A stretch of DNA of 64,000 nucleotides, taken from the NCBI GenBank assembly GCA_000710935.1, contig BAYV01000009.1, positions 62,001 through 126,000 of the forward strand, in the 5' to 3' direction. This document shows positions 1 to 8,997 of this stretch, piece by piece; within the stretch, counting starts at the first letter, position 1, and each line of letters begins with the position of its first letter. The stretch comes from Iodidimonas nitroreducens (GTDB lineage Bacteria; Pseudomonadota; Alphaproteobacteria; Sphingomonadales; Rhodothalassiaceae). The translations under genes were made by a program, and so were the position numbers. The notes beneath the pieces were generated by a model that saw nothing but the letters and a program-made list of their open reading frames with translations, did no database searches and was not told the DNA's origin.

Positions 1-1719
1 AAAAATACCGGCAGCATGAAGCTGTTTGTCATGAATGCCTTGAAAACCGGCGGAAGCTGGAATGGCGAGCTTAATCTGCGCCACAAGGATGGGCATCTCG
101 TGGTCATGGATTGCAATGTTCAGCCCTTTTTCGATGAGCATGGCAATCGTATCGGAATGATTGGGGTGCATCGCGATATCACCAAACGCCAGCGCGCGGA
201 AATGGAGATCAAGCAGCAAAACCAGATCATCGAGCATATGTGGGAAGCGGTAATCATTACCGATCCCCAAGGCCGCATCGAAGAATATAATGCCAGCGCT
301 AGCCGCATTTTGGGCCTGCATGATAAACGCCCGGCCAATGAAGCCTGCAAGCAGCATCTGATCCAGATTACCGATAATGTTAAGAAAACGGGCCGCCATG
401 AGGAGGAATATGTCATCGGCGATCCGGCCAGCCCTGATGCGATTTACATGGATTGCCTCGCCATGCCGGTCATCGGCCGGGATGGGGATGTTGTCAGGAT
501 CGTCAGCGTGCATCGCGATGTAACAGACCGGATTCGCCGACAAAAAGAGCAGGATGAACGGACGATTCAAAAAGAGCGGTCCATGCGCCTTGAATCTTTG
601 GGAAAAATTGCCGGGGGGATCGCCCATGATTTTAACAATCTGCTGACCCCGGTTCTGGGCTATGCACATCTGGCAAGATCAGCGGCTGAAAAAGAGTCAC
701 CCGTTTATCATGATATTGATCGGGTGATTAAAGGCATGGAAAAAGCCCGCAATCTGGTGCGCCAGATCCTGGCTTTCGGCCAAAAGCTGGATAGCACTCG
801 GTCTATCGAGGTGTTTGATGATCTGATTGCCACGACCCTAAGCCTCCTTAAAGACAGCTTCCCGCCGTCAGTCGAAGTTTTATGGACTCCAGGCTGCGCC
901 GATACCCGCATCCAATGCAATAAAACATTAATCGATCAGCTTTTCATGAATTTATGCTGGAATGCAGTGCAGGCCATGCACGAAGGCGGCACATTAAGCA
1001 TCAAAACCGATCAGAAAGGCGATTGGGCAGCGATCCGATCGCAATTTCAACTCAAAGGCGATGATCATGTAAGATTGGTCATCAGCGATACCGGGCCGGG
1101 GATCGACGCCAAAACCAAAAATCACATCTATGAACCGTTTTTCACCACCAAGGGATCATCCAAAAGCCACGGGCTTGGATTGTCGGTGGTGCATGGCGTG
1201 GTCAAGGCCCATGGCGGGACCATTCTTGTGCATAACATCAAGCCTCATGGTGCTTGTTTCGAAATTTATCTGCCTGCCACAAAAGATCATAATATAGCTG
1301 CAAATCAGCCTGAATTCTCAGATAAACATCAATATAGAAACAACAAAGAAACAATTCTGATTATTGATGATGAGGAGGATGTCAGAAAAATTCTAAGAAG
1401 AATGCTCAATGACATGGGTATCAAAACATTGTGTGCCGAAAGCGGACCGCGCGCCATTGAAATAATAAAAAATAATCCCAATATAAATTTGGTGATTACA
1501 GATTATTTAATGCCGGAAATGAGCGGTGAAGATTTCGCGAAAACATTTCGATTGCACAACAAATCCACACCCATTGTTTTGCTCAGTGCCGTCATCGAGC
1601 CAAGAACTGTCAGGGAATATCGCGCTTGGGGCGTTAATGCCTTGTTACAAAAACCGGTTGTGCCCGAAGATCTGTATGAAATGATCTGCGCGCAACTGGA
1701 TGGGGAAAACAAAGCTTGA
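1..1719 (+). CDS. Hybrid PAS sensor histidine kinase with C-terminal receiver (5' end outside window)
   Basis: The reading frame is open to base 1 and begins inside a PAS domain, so the N-terminus lies upstream of the window. Numbering from the Met at base 16, the order is end of a PAS/PAC domain (to about residue 60, ending HRDIT), a second PAS (about 70-175), a dimerisation/phosphoacceptor domain with His204 in 'GGIAHDFNNLL', an ATPase domain (N box near residue 316, DTGPGID near 359, GLGLS near 387), and a receiver domain (about 446-563, phosphoacceptor Asp496). No membrane segment is seen in the visible part. It probably senses a cytosolic or redox cue and relays phosphate through its own receiver. 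An OmpR-type regulator follows 47 bp after the stop and may be its partner. The receiver part is clearly AT-richer than the kinase core. Confidence 0.9.
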   Translation, partial: KNTGSMKLFVMNALKTGGSWNGELNLRHKDGHLVVMDCNVQPFFDEHGNRIGMIGVHRDITKRQRAEMEIKQQNQIIEHMWEAVIITDPQGRIEEYNASASRILGLHDKRPANEACKQHLIQITDNVKKTGRHEEEYVIGDPASPDAIYMDCLAMPVIGRDGDVVRIVSVHRDVTDRIRRQKEQDERTIQKERSMRLESLGKIAGGIAHDFNNLLTPVLGYAHLARSAAEKESPVYHDIDRVIKGMEKARNLVRQILAFGQKLDSTRSIEVFDDLIATTLSLLKDSFPPSVEVLWTPGCADTRIQCNKTLIDQLFMNLCWNAVQAMHEGGTLSIKTDQKGDWAAIRSQFQLKGDDHVRLVISDTGPGIDAKTKNHIYEPFFTTKGSSKSHGLGLSVVHGVVKAHGGTILVHNIKPHGACFEIYLPATKDHNIAANQPEFSDKHQYRNNKETILIIDDEEDVRKILRRMLNDMGIKTLCAESGPRAIEIIKNNPNINLVITDYLMPEMSGEDFAKTFRLHNKSTPIVLLSAVIEPRTVREYRAWGVNALLQKPVVPEDLYEMICAQLDGENKA

Positions 1720-1766
1720 ACTGAAATTGAAAATTTGCAGTCGCAAATATGAAGATGGGGATTTTC

Positions 1767-2525
1767 ATGAACAAAGTTGCCTATTTACACACCGAAAAGG
1801 CAGACCATGTGGAATGCGGACGCATTCTTCTGGTTGAAGATGATACAGATAATCGGGAGATGATCGCCCGCTTTCTCGCCCGCGATGGGCATCATGTGGA
1901 CAGCGTTGCCAATGGGGCTGATGCCCTTGAAAAAGGTGCCGAACAAAGCTTTGATCTGGCCATCATCGATCTTGGTCTGCCGGATATTGATGGCATCATT
2001 CTGGTGCGCCAATTTTCCCGCCGCCTGGGTATCCCGGTTCTGGTTTTAAGCGGACAATCTGAAACCGAGCAACGCATTCGCGGGCTGAAAGAAGGGGCCG
2101 ATGATTATTTGGCCAAACCCTTCGAGCCCAATGAGCTAGCAGCCCGCATTGAAGCGATTTTGCGCGCCCGCAGGCAAGCCTCAAGCCTGTCCCTGAAAAA
2201 CGGCAAGCGCTATGTCATCGATGGTTGGATCATTGATACGCTGCGCGAAACCGTTGTCAATCAGGCGGGTGAAACGGTTTTTCTGTCAAACGCCGAATTC
2301 AAGCTTTTAAAAGCCCTGATGGAAAAACCCAATCAGGTGCTATCGCGCAAGGATATTCTTGATCTCACCCATTCCGGAGAGGATGCCACCGAGCGCAGTG
2401 TTGATATTCAGGTCACGCGCTTGCGGAAAAAGCTGGAAACCGATCAGGAAAAAATGCAGCTCATCCGCACGGTGCGTCGGGCTGGCTATATGCTCGTAGC
2501 CGACAAGATCGAGTCAACAGACTAG
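1767..2525 (+). CDS. OmpR/PhoB-family response regulator
   Basis: This is a DNA-binding two-component regulator. The N-terminal receiver has the acidic pair in 'LLVEDD', the phosphoacceptor Asp in 'AIIDLGLPD' (about residue 68 from this start) and the conserved Lys in 'LAKPF'. The C-terminal half is a winged-helix domain with 'RSVDIQVTRLRKKLE' and 'IRTVRRAGYML', typical of OmpR/PhoB proteins. Its position just downstream of the hybrid kinase suggests a shared pathway, but hybrid kinases often signal through other partners. The start at 1767 was chosen because a purine-rich AGATGGGG lies at suitable spacing; an in-frame ATG at 1749 is possible. The target genes are unknown. Confidence 0.92.
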   Translation: MNKVAYLHTEKADHVECGRILLVEDDTDNREMIARFLARDGHHVDSVANGADALEKGAEQSFDLAIIDLGLPDIDGIILVRQFSRRLGIPVLVLSGQSETEQRIRGLKEGADDYLAKPFEPNELAARIEAILRARRQASSLSLKNGKRYVIDGWIIDTLRETVVNQAGETVFLSNAEFKLLKALMEKPNQVLSRKDILDLTHSGEDATERSVDIQVTRLRKKLETDQEKMQLIRTVRRAGYMLVADKIESTD

Positions 2526-2540
2526 GCCTCGTGCCTGTAA

Positions 2541-2595
2541 AGGCTATCAAGAGGGCAATTGCCTTGTTTTTTGGTGAATGCCCCCTTGATGGCTT
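2541..2595. other. Long imperfect inverted repeat downstream of response regulator
   Basis: Bases 2541-2557 and 2579-2595 pair as 17-nt arms with a few mismatches (core ATCAAG-A-GGGCA against TGCCCCCTTGAT) around a 21-nt loop containing a short T run. There is no T tract after the right arm, so it is not a standard intrinsic terminator. It sits between the regulator and the TraR-like gene and could be an RNA processing, attenuation or operator element. Confidence 0.35.
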
Positions 2596-2669
2596 GAACG
2601 GTCTGTGCTCAATGATAAAAAAATTCGGGCCAAAAATCAGTCTTGATCAGCAGCCTATTGGTATCGTTC

Positions 2670-3011
2670 ATGAGCAGTGAAAAAATCAAAAGCCAATTGA
2701 TCGCCTTGCAATCAAGCTTACGCGCCTTCCATGATGGGGATGGAGAGCGCACAAAGCCGGTGATGCTTGATCAAAGCTCTGTGGGGCGTTTATCGCGCAT
2801 GGATGCCATCCAGGGTCAGGCCATGTCATCAGCGGTCCGACAAAGACGCGAAAACACCCTGAAAAAAATCGATCAGGCCCTGCAACGGATCGATGATGGC
2901 GACTATGGCTATTGCATCACCTGTGGCGAGGAAATCGCATCCCAGCGTCTTGAGATCGATCCCACCGCATCACAATGCACATCCTGCGCTTCGGGCGGCT
3001 TTCAAGGCTGA
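2670..3011 (+). CDS. TraR/DksA-type C4 zinc-finger protein
   Basis: A small protein (113 aa from this start) with a C-terminal zinc finger of DksA/TraR type: 'YCITCGEEI' supplies CxxC and 'CTSCA' the second CxxC, with 'SQRLEIDPTAS' between them. The preceding segment 'RRENTLKKIDQALQRIDDGDYGY' matches the helix leading into the finger in this family. DksA relatives bind in the RNA polymerase secondary channel and modulate initiation with or without ppGpp; that role is inferred from family membership. A TTG at 2643 extends the frame, but the ATG at 2670 gives a normal N-terminus. The last 10 bp overlap the convergent lipoprotein gene. It differs from the DksA at 10206-10631, which has lost most of its zinc cysteines. 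Confidence 0.85.
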   Translation: MSSEKIKSQLIALQSSLRAFHDGDGERTKPVMLDQSSVGRLSRMDAIQGQAMSSAVRQRRENTLKKIDQALQRIDDGDYGYCITCGEEIASQRLEIDPTASQCTSCASGGFQG

Positions 3012-4330
3012 AGCCCGATATTTTCGGTCACCTCCAAAGGCTTGAGGTTTTCAACAAAAGGCATCACCGTGCATTCGGCGCTTTGTTCATGAAGCTCAGC
3101 ACAGATTGCTTTCCCGGCGCTATAGCCCTTCACCGGACCGGTTAAAAGCCGCCACACCGTTTTTAGATCCTTGAAGCGTCCTTCGGCATAATAGGGCTTG
3201 AACCCGGCCAAAGTTGGCAGGGCATTAACGAGGCTCCAGGCTTTTTCAACGCGCTCAAGGCTTGAAAATGTGCCCAATTGAAGATGATACTCGGGAACGG
3301 CCTCGCTGGTCGTTTTTGCGGGCTTCACCGATGCGGGGGCTGGTTCCGGCTTCTTTTCAGGCGCGATGGGCACAGGTTTCTTTGGCGGATCGAGTTTCAC
3401 CTCTGCACTTCCGTTGATTTCCGGGCTGTCGATTTCCGACCTGTCGGTTTCCGACCTGTCGATTTCAGGGCTCGCCGCTTCCTTTGCTCCGTCGTCATAA
3501 GGTAATTGCCCCAAAAAAACGGCAGAGGCGAGCGCGCGCCCCGATAAATCGCCCAATCGTGCATAAAAGGGGGCATTGCGTCGGGCCTGCTCGGCATTGA
3601 GCGCCTTTACTGCTAAGCGCTGGGCTTCATCAGGACGGCCTTCCATGGCCGCGATCAGCGCCAGATTTTCGTCAACAACACGGCTGTTGGCTTCAGGTCT
3701 ATCGGTTGCCTGCAAAAGATCGCGCGCTGCCGCATATTCCCCCGATAAAGCCATTGAAAGCGCCAGATTGCTCAGGATATCCGCATCATCCGGGGCGCGT
3801 AAAAGCCCTTCGGCATAGGCAAGGCGGGCCGCATCATGCTGGGCTTTCAGATCAAGGGAAACGGCCAGCAGATTATAGCTGCGCGCCGAGTCCCGCCCCG
3901 CATCATGCAGTTTCAAGATCAGCTTTTCACTGCGGTCGAATTGTCCATCACCAATCAAAAGCCCGGCAAGCGCAAGAGTCGCCGCTTCATGATCTGGCTT
4001 TTTCAAAAGCGCCTGCTCCAATGCAGTGCGGGCGCGTTCCCGTTCGCCAATCGCCAGAAAAATCTCACCCAATGCGGTATCGATATCGGGATCATTGGGC
4101 GCCTTTAACTGCGCCTGACGATAAAATTGCAGCGCCGATTGCAAATCACCAGCCTTTTGAAAGCGGTCCCCCAGCCTTTTCAGGCGCGGCGCGTTCATAT
4201 CATCGATGCCCGCGCGCACCCCTTCATCACGATCCATGCGCGCGGATTGCGATGCGCAGCCGCCTGCCATCAGGGCCGATAACAAAAGCATGAGCCATAA
4301 AGCCAGCTTCAAAAGCCCCCGGTTCATCAT
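3002..4330 (-). CDS. TPR and SPOR domain lipoprotein
   Basis: The N-terminus is a lipoprotein signal: a hydrophobic stretch at residues 6-22 followed by 'MAGGC' with the lipidated Cys25. Residues about 45-270 are tetratricopeptide repeats ('GDLQSALQFYRQAQLKAPNDP', 'GEREEARTALEQALL'-like units). A Ser/Glu/Asp and Pro/Lys-rich linker follows (about 275-350), and the C-terminus (about 352-430, 'YHLQLGTFSSLERVEKAW') is a SPOR domain, which binds denuded glycan strands at division sites. An outer- or inner-membrane-anchored periplasmic scaffold linked to the cell wall is the likely role. The linker is encoded by a short tandem repeat. A similar TPR-SPOR layout is common in alphaproteobacteria but the exact function is not known to me. 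Confidence 0.82.
   Translation of the reverse strand: MMNRGLLKLALWLMLLLSALMAGGCASQSARMDRDEGVRAGIDDMNAPRLKRLGDRFQKAGDLQSALQFYRQAQLKAPNDPDIDTALGEIFLAIGERERARTALEQALLKKPDHEAATLALAGLLIGDGQFDRSEKLILKLHDAGRDSARSYNLLAVSLDLKAQHDAARLAYAEGLLRAPDDADILSNLALSMALSGEYAAARDLLQATDRPEANSRVVDENLALIAAMEGRPDEAQRLAVKALNAEQARRNAPFYARLGDLSGRALASAVFLGQLPYDDGAKEAASPEIDRSETDRSEIDSPEINGSAEVKLDPPKKPVPIAPEKKPEPAPASVKPAKTTSEAVPEYHLQLGTFSSLERVEKAWSLVNALPTLAGFKPYYAEGRFKDLKTVWRLLTGPVKGYSAGKAICAELHEQSAECTVMPFVENLKPLEVTENIGLQP
3416..3475. repeat. 15-bp tandem repeat, four units, inside lipoprotein linker
   Basis: Four consecutive 15-bp units starting 3416, 3431, 3446 and 3461 follow the pattern GRTTTCCGRCCTGTC with a few changes in the first and last units. 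On the minus strand they encode pentapeptides of type S-x-E-x-D in the linker between the TPR and SPOR domains. Such in-frame minisatellites can vary in copy number without breaking the gene. Confidence 0.85.
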
Positions 4331-4351
4331 CCTGCCCCTTTCTTTAGAATG

Positions 4352-5479
4352 TCATTTCACCAGATCATTGATTTCCTCTGGTGAAAAGCCAAAATCGCGC
4401 AAAATATCGCGGCTATGGGCACCGGGCACAGGCGGCGGACCGGCAATCTGCCCCGGCGTGCGGGATAATTTTGGCGCGGGGGATGGCTGAAGCAGGCCAT
4501 TATAATCGGTAAATGCCTGCCGCGCTTTCATATGGGGATGATCGGGCACTTCTTTATAATCCAGCACCGGGGCAAAGCACAGATCGCTGCCTTCCAACAG
4601 ATCGCACCATTCCTGCCGGGTTTTTTCCGCCATTTTCTCGGTTATCGCTGCGCGCATCCCCTTCCAACTGCGAAGATCAAGCTGATTTTGGCAAGCCGGA
4701 TGATCCGCCAACCCCGTCATTTTCAAAAACAAGGCGAAAAACTGCGGCTCCAAAGGCCCGACAGAGACAAAAAGCCGATCTTTGGTTTCATAAACATCAT
4801 AAAAAGGCGCGCCACCATCAAGCAGATTGCTGCCCCGTTTCTGGCGCCATAATTGATTGGCATCCATCATATAAACAACCGACATCAGGCTCGCCACTCC
4901 ATCCACCATGGCGGCATCCACCACCTGCCCTTCTCCGGTGGCACGGGCATGGATCAGGGCACAGAGCATCCCAAACAGCAGATAAAGCGCGCCGCCACCA
5001 AAATCGCCCACAAGATTAAGGGGGATGCTCGGCGCCTCATTGCGCCGCCCGATCGCGGCCAATGCCCCGGCCAGCGCGATATAGTTGATATCATGCCCAG
5101 CAGCACCCGCTAAAGGTCCGCTTTGCCCCCATCCTGTCATCCGGCCATAAACAAAACGCGGATTTTGGGCAAGGCATTGATCAGGCCCAAGGCCCATCCG
5201 CTCCATCACCCCGGGGCGGAATCCTTCGATCAGGCCATCAGCGCTGGCGATGATCCGCAAAAGCGCCTGTTGCCCGGCTTCCGATTTCAGATCCAGCGCC
5301 AATGATTGCCGACCGCGATTGAGAATATCGCGCGCCGGATCGCCCACCATCATGGGATTACCGCCGGGCCGATCGATGCGGATCACCCGCGCCCCCTGAT
5401 CCGCCAGCATCATGGCCGCAAAAGGCCCCGGACCGATGCCGGCAATTTCAACAATCGTGATCCCCGAAAGCGCGCCCAT
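4352..5479 (-). CDS. CaiB/BaiF family III CoA-transferase, alpha-methylacyl-CoA racemase-like
   Basis: The protein begins '[22 protein letters not shown]' and continues '[16 protein letters not shown]', the CoA-binding start of family III CoA-transferases. The pair His in '[13 protein letters not shown]' (about residue 129) and Asp in '[10 protein letters not shown]' (about 159) corresponds to the catalytic His and Asp of alpha-methylacyl-CoA racemases, which epimerise 2-methyl branched acyl-CoAs for beta-oxidation. At 375 aa it has normal racemase length. The start ATG at 5479 sits behind AAGGAATTGAAG; a GTG at 5482 is adjacent. It is divergent from the hydrolase-OsmC gene and 21 bp downstream of it on the other side lies the lipoprotein gene start, so it could be co-transcribed with the lipoprotein gene. 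The substrate is not determined. Confidence 0.88.
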   Translation of the reverse strand: MGALSGITIVEIAGIGPGPFAAMMLADQGARVIRIDRPGGNPMMVGDPARDILNRGRQSLALDLKSEAGQQALLRIIASADGLIEGFRPGVMERMGLGPDQCLAQNPRFVYGRMTGWGQSGPLAGAAGHDINYIALAGALAAIGRRNEAPSIPLNLVGDFGGGALYLLFGMLCALIHARATGEGQVVDAAMVDGVASLMSVVYMMDANQLWRQKRGSNLLDGGAPFYDVYETKDRLFVSVGPLEPQFFALFLKMTGLADHPACQNQLDLRSWKGMRAAITEKMAEKTRQEWCDLLEGSDLCFAPVLDYKEVPDHPHMKARQAFTDYNGLLQPSPAPKLSRTPGQIAGPPPVPGAHSRDILRDFGFSPEEINDLVK

Positions 5480-5584
5480 CACTTCAATTCCTTTTCCAAA
5501 AGCCTATTTCATAAAGCCTGTTTTGCCATGCTATAACAGCATTCATGACCTGCCGATTTTGGTTAGACCTATTAGGAGAATTTT

Positions 5585-6811
5585 ATGCGCAGCGAAAAGG
5601 TGACATTCGAAGGAACGCAGGGAAATCTGGCCGCACGGCTTGATCTGCCAGAAGGCAGGCCCAAAGCCTATGCCCTTTTTGCCCATTGCTTTACCTGCAG
5701 CAAGGATGTGTTTGCCGCATCGCGGATCGCTGCAGGTCTGGCCGATCTGGGCATTGCCACCTTGCGCTTTGATTTCACAGGGCTTGGGGCCAGCGATGGT
5801 GAATTTGAGAATACCAACTTCACATCAAATATCGAAGACCTTCTCAAAGCCGTTGATTTTATGCGTGAAAGCTATGAAGCCCCCAAGCTTTTGATTGGCC
5901 ATAGCCTGGGCGGTGCCGCCGTTCTGGCTGCCGCTGGAAAAGTTGATGAAGCGCAGATTGTGGCAACCGTGGGTGCCCCCTATGATCCCGATCATATTCG
6001 CCATCATTTTGATCAGCATATCGAAACCATCAATGAGAAGGGTGAAGCCGAAGTGAAAATCGGTGGCCGCCCTTTCCGGGTGAAAAAGCAGTTTCTTGAC
6101 GATATTGGCGGTCATGATCAAAAGGAACGGATCGCCAATCTGAAAAAGGCACTTTTGATCTTTCATTCGCCCATCGATCAGATTGTGGGGGTGGATAATG
6201 CCGCCAATATTTTTGCCGCCGCCAAGCATCCCAAAAGCTTTATCACCCTGGATGATGCCGATCATCTGCTTACCGCCCGGGAAGATGCGCTTTATGTGGC
6301 GCAGGTGATTGTGGCCTGGGCGCGGCGCTATGTGAAGGGGTTGAGCACGCCTGAACTGAAAAGCCCGTGGAAGCCAAGCCCGGATCACAGCATTGTGGCG
6401 GAGGCCCAGAGCGGCAAATTCCTACAGGTGATCAATGCCAATGGCCATAGCCTGCTGGCGGATGAACCCATTGATATGGGGGGCGATAATCTGGGGCCCA
6501 GCCCTTATGGCCTGCTGCTATCCGGCTTGGGGGCCTGCACGGCCATGACCATCCGCATGTATGCCGATCGCAAGAAATTGCCCCTTGAGCATGTTTCGGT
6601 CAAGCTCAGTCATCAAAAAATTCATGCCAGTGATTGTGAAGAGTGCGACACCAAAGAAGGGCAGCTCGATGATATCGAGCGGGAAATCGAACTGGTTGGC
6701 GATCTTGATGATGAAACCCGGCAAAAGCTGCTGGAGATCGCCGATAAATGCCCGGTTCATCGCAGCCTGCACGGTGAGGTACGCATCCGCACCAGCCTTT
6801 TGAAAAGCTGA
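5585..6811 (+). CDS. Alpha/beta hydrolase-OsmC fusion protein
   Basis: Residues 1 to about 250 form an alpha/beta hydrolase: an early 'AHCFTCSKD' strand-loop, the nucleophile elbow GHSLGG with Ser107, and 'DADHLL' as a likely catalytic His region near residue 224. The C-terminal part (about 265-408) is an OsmC/Ohr domain with Cys in 'LSGLGACTAMTIRMYA' and a second Cys in 'IADKCPVHRSL', the redox pair of this family that reduces organic peroxides. Fusions of these two domains are known as bifunctional hydrolase/OsmC proteins. A role in hydrolysing and detoxifying lipid peroxides or peroxy-esters is inferred. AGGAGA at the proper distance supports the start. Confidence 0.93.
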   Translation: MRSEKVTFEGTQGNLAARLDLPEGRPKAYALFAHCFTCSKDVFAASRIAAGLADLGIATLRFDFTGLGASDGEFENTNFTSNIEDLLKAVDFMRESYEAPKLLIGHSLGGAAVLAAAGKVDEAQIVATVGAPYDPDHIRHHFDQHIETINEKGEAEVKIGGRPFRVKKQFLDDIGGHDQKERIANLKKALLIFHSPIDQIVGVDNAANIFAAAKHPKSFITLDDADHLLTAREDALYVAQVIVAWARRYVKGLSTPELKSPWKPSPDHSIVAEAQSGKFLQVINANGHSLLADEPIDMGGDNLGPSPYGLLLSGLGACTAMTIRMYADRKKLPLEHVSVKLSHQKIHASDCEECDTKEGQLDDIEREIELVGDLDDETRQKLLEIADKCPVHRSLHGEVRIRTSLLKS

Positions 6812-6838
6812 GATCAGCCCCATCGGGGCACACCTCGG

Positions 6839-6890
6839 TTAAAAAAACAGCATGATCGGCCTTTATTTTCGGCGGATCATGCTGTGATCA
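6839..6890. terminator. Bidirectional intrinsic terminator (hydrolase-OsmC / aspS)
   Basis: Arms 6846-6856 (ACAGCATGATC) and 6874-6884 pair perfectly over 11 bp. On the minus strand the stem is followed by a run of seven T (plus-strand A at 6840-6846 region), a strong terminator for aspS. On the plus strand it is followed by GATCATTTTAT, a weaker tail for the hydrolase gene. It lies exactly between the two convergent genes. Confidence 0.88.
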
Positions 6891-6915
6891 TTTTATCGAA
6901 AGCTATGCAAAACGC

Positions 6916-8724
6916 TCAGCCCTGTTTTTTGGGTGGCTCCACAATGCGAATATGCAATTCGCGCAACTGTTTCAAATCCACCATCCCCGGCGCCCCCATC
7001 ATGGGATCCTGAGCGCGCTGGTTCATGGGAAACAGAATAACTTCGCGAATATTGGGTTCATCGGCCAACAACATCACGATCCGATCAATCCCGGGGGCAA
7101 GGCCACCATGGGGCGGCGCGCCATAACGAAAGGCATTGAGCATCCCGGAAAATTTCTCTTCCAAAACATCCTTTGAATAGCCTGCGATTTCAAAGGCTTT
7201 GACCATGATATCCGGGCGATGATTTCGGATCGCGCCCGAGCTCAATTCGATGCCATTACACACGATATCATATTGATAGGCCAGAATATCGAGGGGATCT
7301 TTGGTTTCCAAAGCCTCCAGCCCGCCTTGGGGCATGGAGAAAGGATTATGCGAAAAATCGATCCGCTTTTCATCCTCATCATATTCAAACATCGGAAAAT
7401 CAACGATCCAGCAGAATTTATAAGCTTCCGCATCGATCAGTTCGAGCTCTTCGCCAAGCCTTGTGCGGGCCAAACCCGCCAATTTTGCGGCCTGCGCGGG
7501 GGTGCCAGCGGCAAAAAACACCCCATCATCTGAGGCAAGGCCCAGATCCTTGAACAACTGAGCGGTTTTCTCAGGGCCATGATTTTTAGCGATCGGCCCG
7601 CCGGGAACCCCATCCTTGCTATTGATATAGCCGAGCCCGGCATAGCCTTCGCTGCGCGCCCAATCGTTCATCTTGTCGAAAAAGGCGCGGGGGCGCGCCC
7701 CTGCCCCCGGTGCCGGAATGGCCCGCACCACCGATCCTTCTTCAACCAGCTTGGCAAATAATCCAAAGCCGCTGCCACGAAATTGCTCAGTCACATCGAC
7801 AATTTCGATGGGATTGCGCAGATCGGGCTTGTCATTGCCATATTTGAGCATGGATTGCGCATAGGGAATGCGTGGAAAAGGCGGTTTTGTCACCGGCTTT
7901 TTGCTGAATTCCTCAAACACCCCATAAAGCACCGGCTCGATGGCATTGAACACATCATCTTGGGTAACAAAGCTCATTTCCACATCGAGCTGATAAAATT
8001 CGCCGGGGCTGCGATCCGCGCGGGCATCTTCATCACGAAAACACGGCGCAATCTGGAAATAGCGATCAAATCCCGCCACCATGATAAGCTGCTTGAACTG
8101 CTGCGGAGCCTGAGGCAAAGCATAAAACTGGCCGGGATGCAGCCGTGAAGGCACCAGAAAATCCCGCGCGCCTTCCGGTGATGAGGCGGTCAGGATCGGG
8201 GTTTGAAATTCCATGAAGCCTTCATCCGTCATCCGCCGACGGATCGATGAAATCACCTTTGAACGCAACACGATATTTTTGTGCATGGTTTCACGGCGCA
8301 AATCCAGAAAGCGATATTTCAACCGAATATCTTCGGGATAATCCTGCTCGCCAAAAACCGGCATGGGCAATTCTTCGGCCGCCGACAGAATTTCGATCTG
8401 CTGGGCATAAACTTCGATATCACCGGTTTCCAGATCGGGATTGACCGTTTGCGGATCGCGCAACACAACCTTACCATCCACCCGGATCACCGATTCCGCG
8501 CGCAAGGACTCGGCCAGGGCAAAGCCTTCGCTGTCAGAATCGAGCACGACCTGGGTGATGCCATAATGATCACGCAGATCGATGAACAACAAATTGCCGT
8601 GATCCCGCTTTCTGTGTACCCAGCCCGAAAGCCGAACGATATCGCCCACCTGATCCTTGCGCAAACTATTGCAACGATGGCTGCGATAAGGATGAAGGGA
8701 TGATGGATTTTGAAGCTGGGACAT
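6916..8724 (-). CDS. aspS: Aspartyl-tRNA synthetase
   Basis: A class IIb aminoacyl-tRNA synthetase that charges tRNA-Asp (and in some bacteria tRNA-Asn). The N-terminal OB-fold anticodon domain is seen in '[23 protein letters not shown]'. Motif 2 lies around '[19 protein letters not shown]', the bacterial GAD insertion domain follows in the middle, and motif 3 is '[13 protein letters not shown]' near the C-terminus. About 602 aa from this start, the normal bacterial length. An upstream in-frame ATG at 8781 would add 19 residues; the ATG at 8724 was chosen because aligned family members begin shortly before 'HPYRSH'. Whether it is discriminating cannot be judged here. It ends at a strong intrinsic terminator. 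Confidence 0.97.
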   Translation of the reverse strand: MSQLQNPSSLHPYRSHRCNSLRKDQVGDIVRLSGWVHRKRDHGNLLFIDLRDHYGITQVVLDSDSEGFALAESLRAESVIRVDGKVVLRDPQTVNPDLETGDIEVYAQQIEILSAAEELPMPVFGEQDYPEDIRLKYRFLDLRRETMHKNIVLRSKVISSIRRRMTDEGFMEFQTPILTASSPEGARDFLVPSRLHPGQFYALPQAPQQFKQLIMVAGFDRYFQIAPCFRDEDARADRSPGEFYQLDVEMSFVTQDDVFNAIEPVLYGVFEEFSKKPVTKPPFPRIPYAQSMLKYGNDKPDLRNPIEIVDVTEQFRGSGFGLFAKLVEEGSVVRAIPAPGAGARPRAFFDKMNDWARSEGYAGLGYINSKDGVPGGPIAKNHGPEKTAQLFKDLGLASDDGVFFAAGTPAQAAKLAGLARTRLGEELELIDAEAYKFCWIVDFPMFEYDEDEKRIDFSHNPFSMPQGGLEALETKDPLDILAYQYDIVCNGIELSSGAIRNHRPDIMVKAFEIAGYSKDVLEEKFSGMLNAFRYGAPPHGGLAPGIDRIVMLLADEPNIREVILFPMNQRAQDPMMGAPGMVDLKQLRELHIRIVEPPKKQG

Positions 8725-8997
8725 GGGGATCACTCGGTCTTTATGATGGCGGAGAAAGAGATTGAAGGCAAAGCGCTGCATTAGATCTGAAACAGCGCTT
8801 ATGGCAATGGTTCATAGCTAGATAACGGTTTATGCTTCATCTTTGTGGCTGCGGTAAAGCACATGGATTATGGGTTATTGTCAAGGCGTGCACGGTTCTG
8901 ACGGTCATGATTTGGCAATTTTCAATCATGGGGTTTGTAATGAACCTGATGAGCCGTGTATAGCTCGGATTTCAATTGCAGGATATAATAGCAGGTC

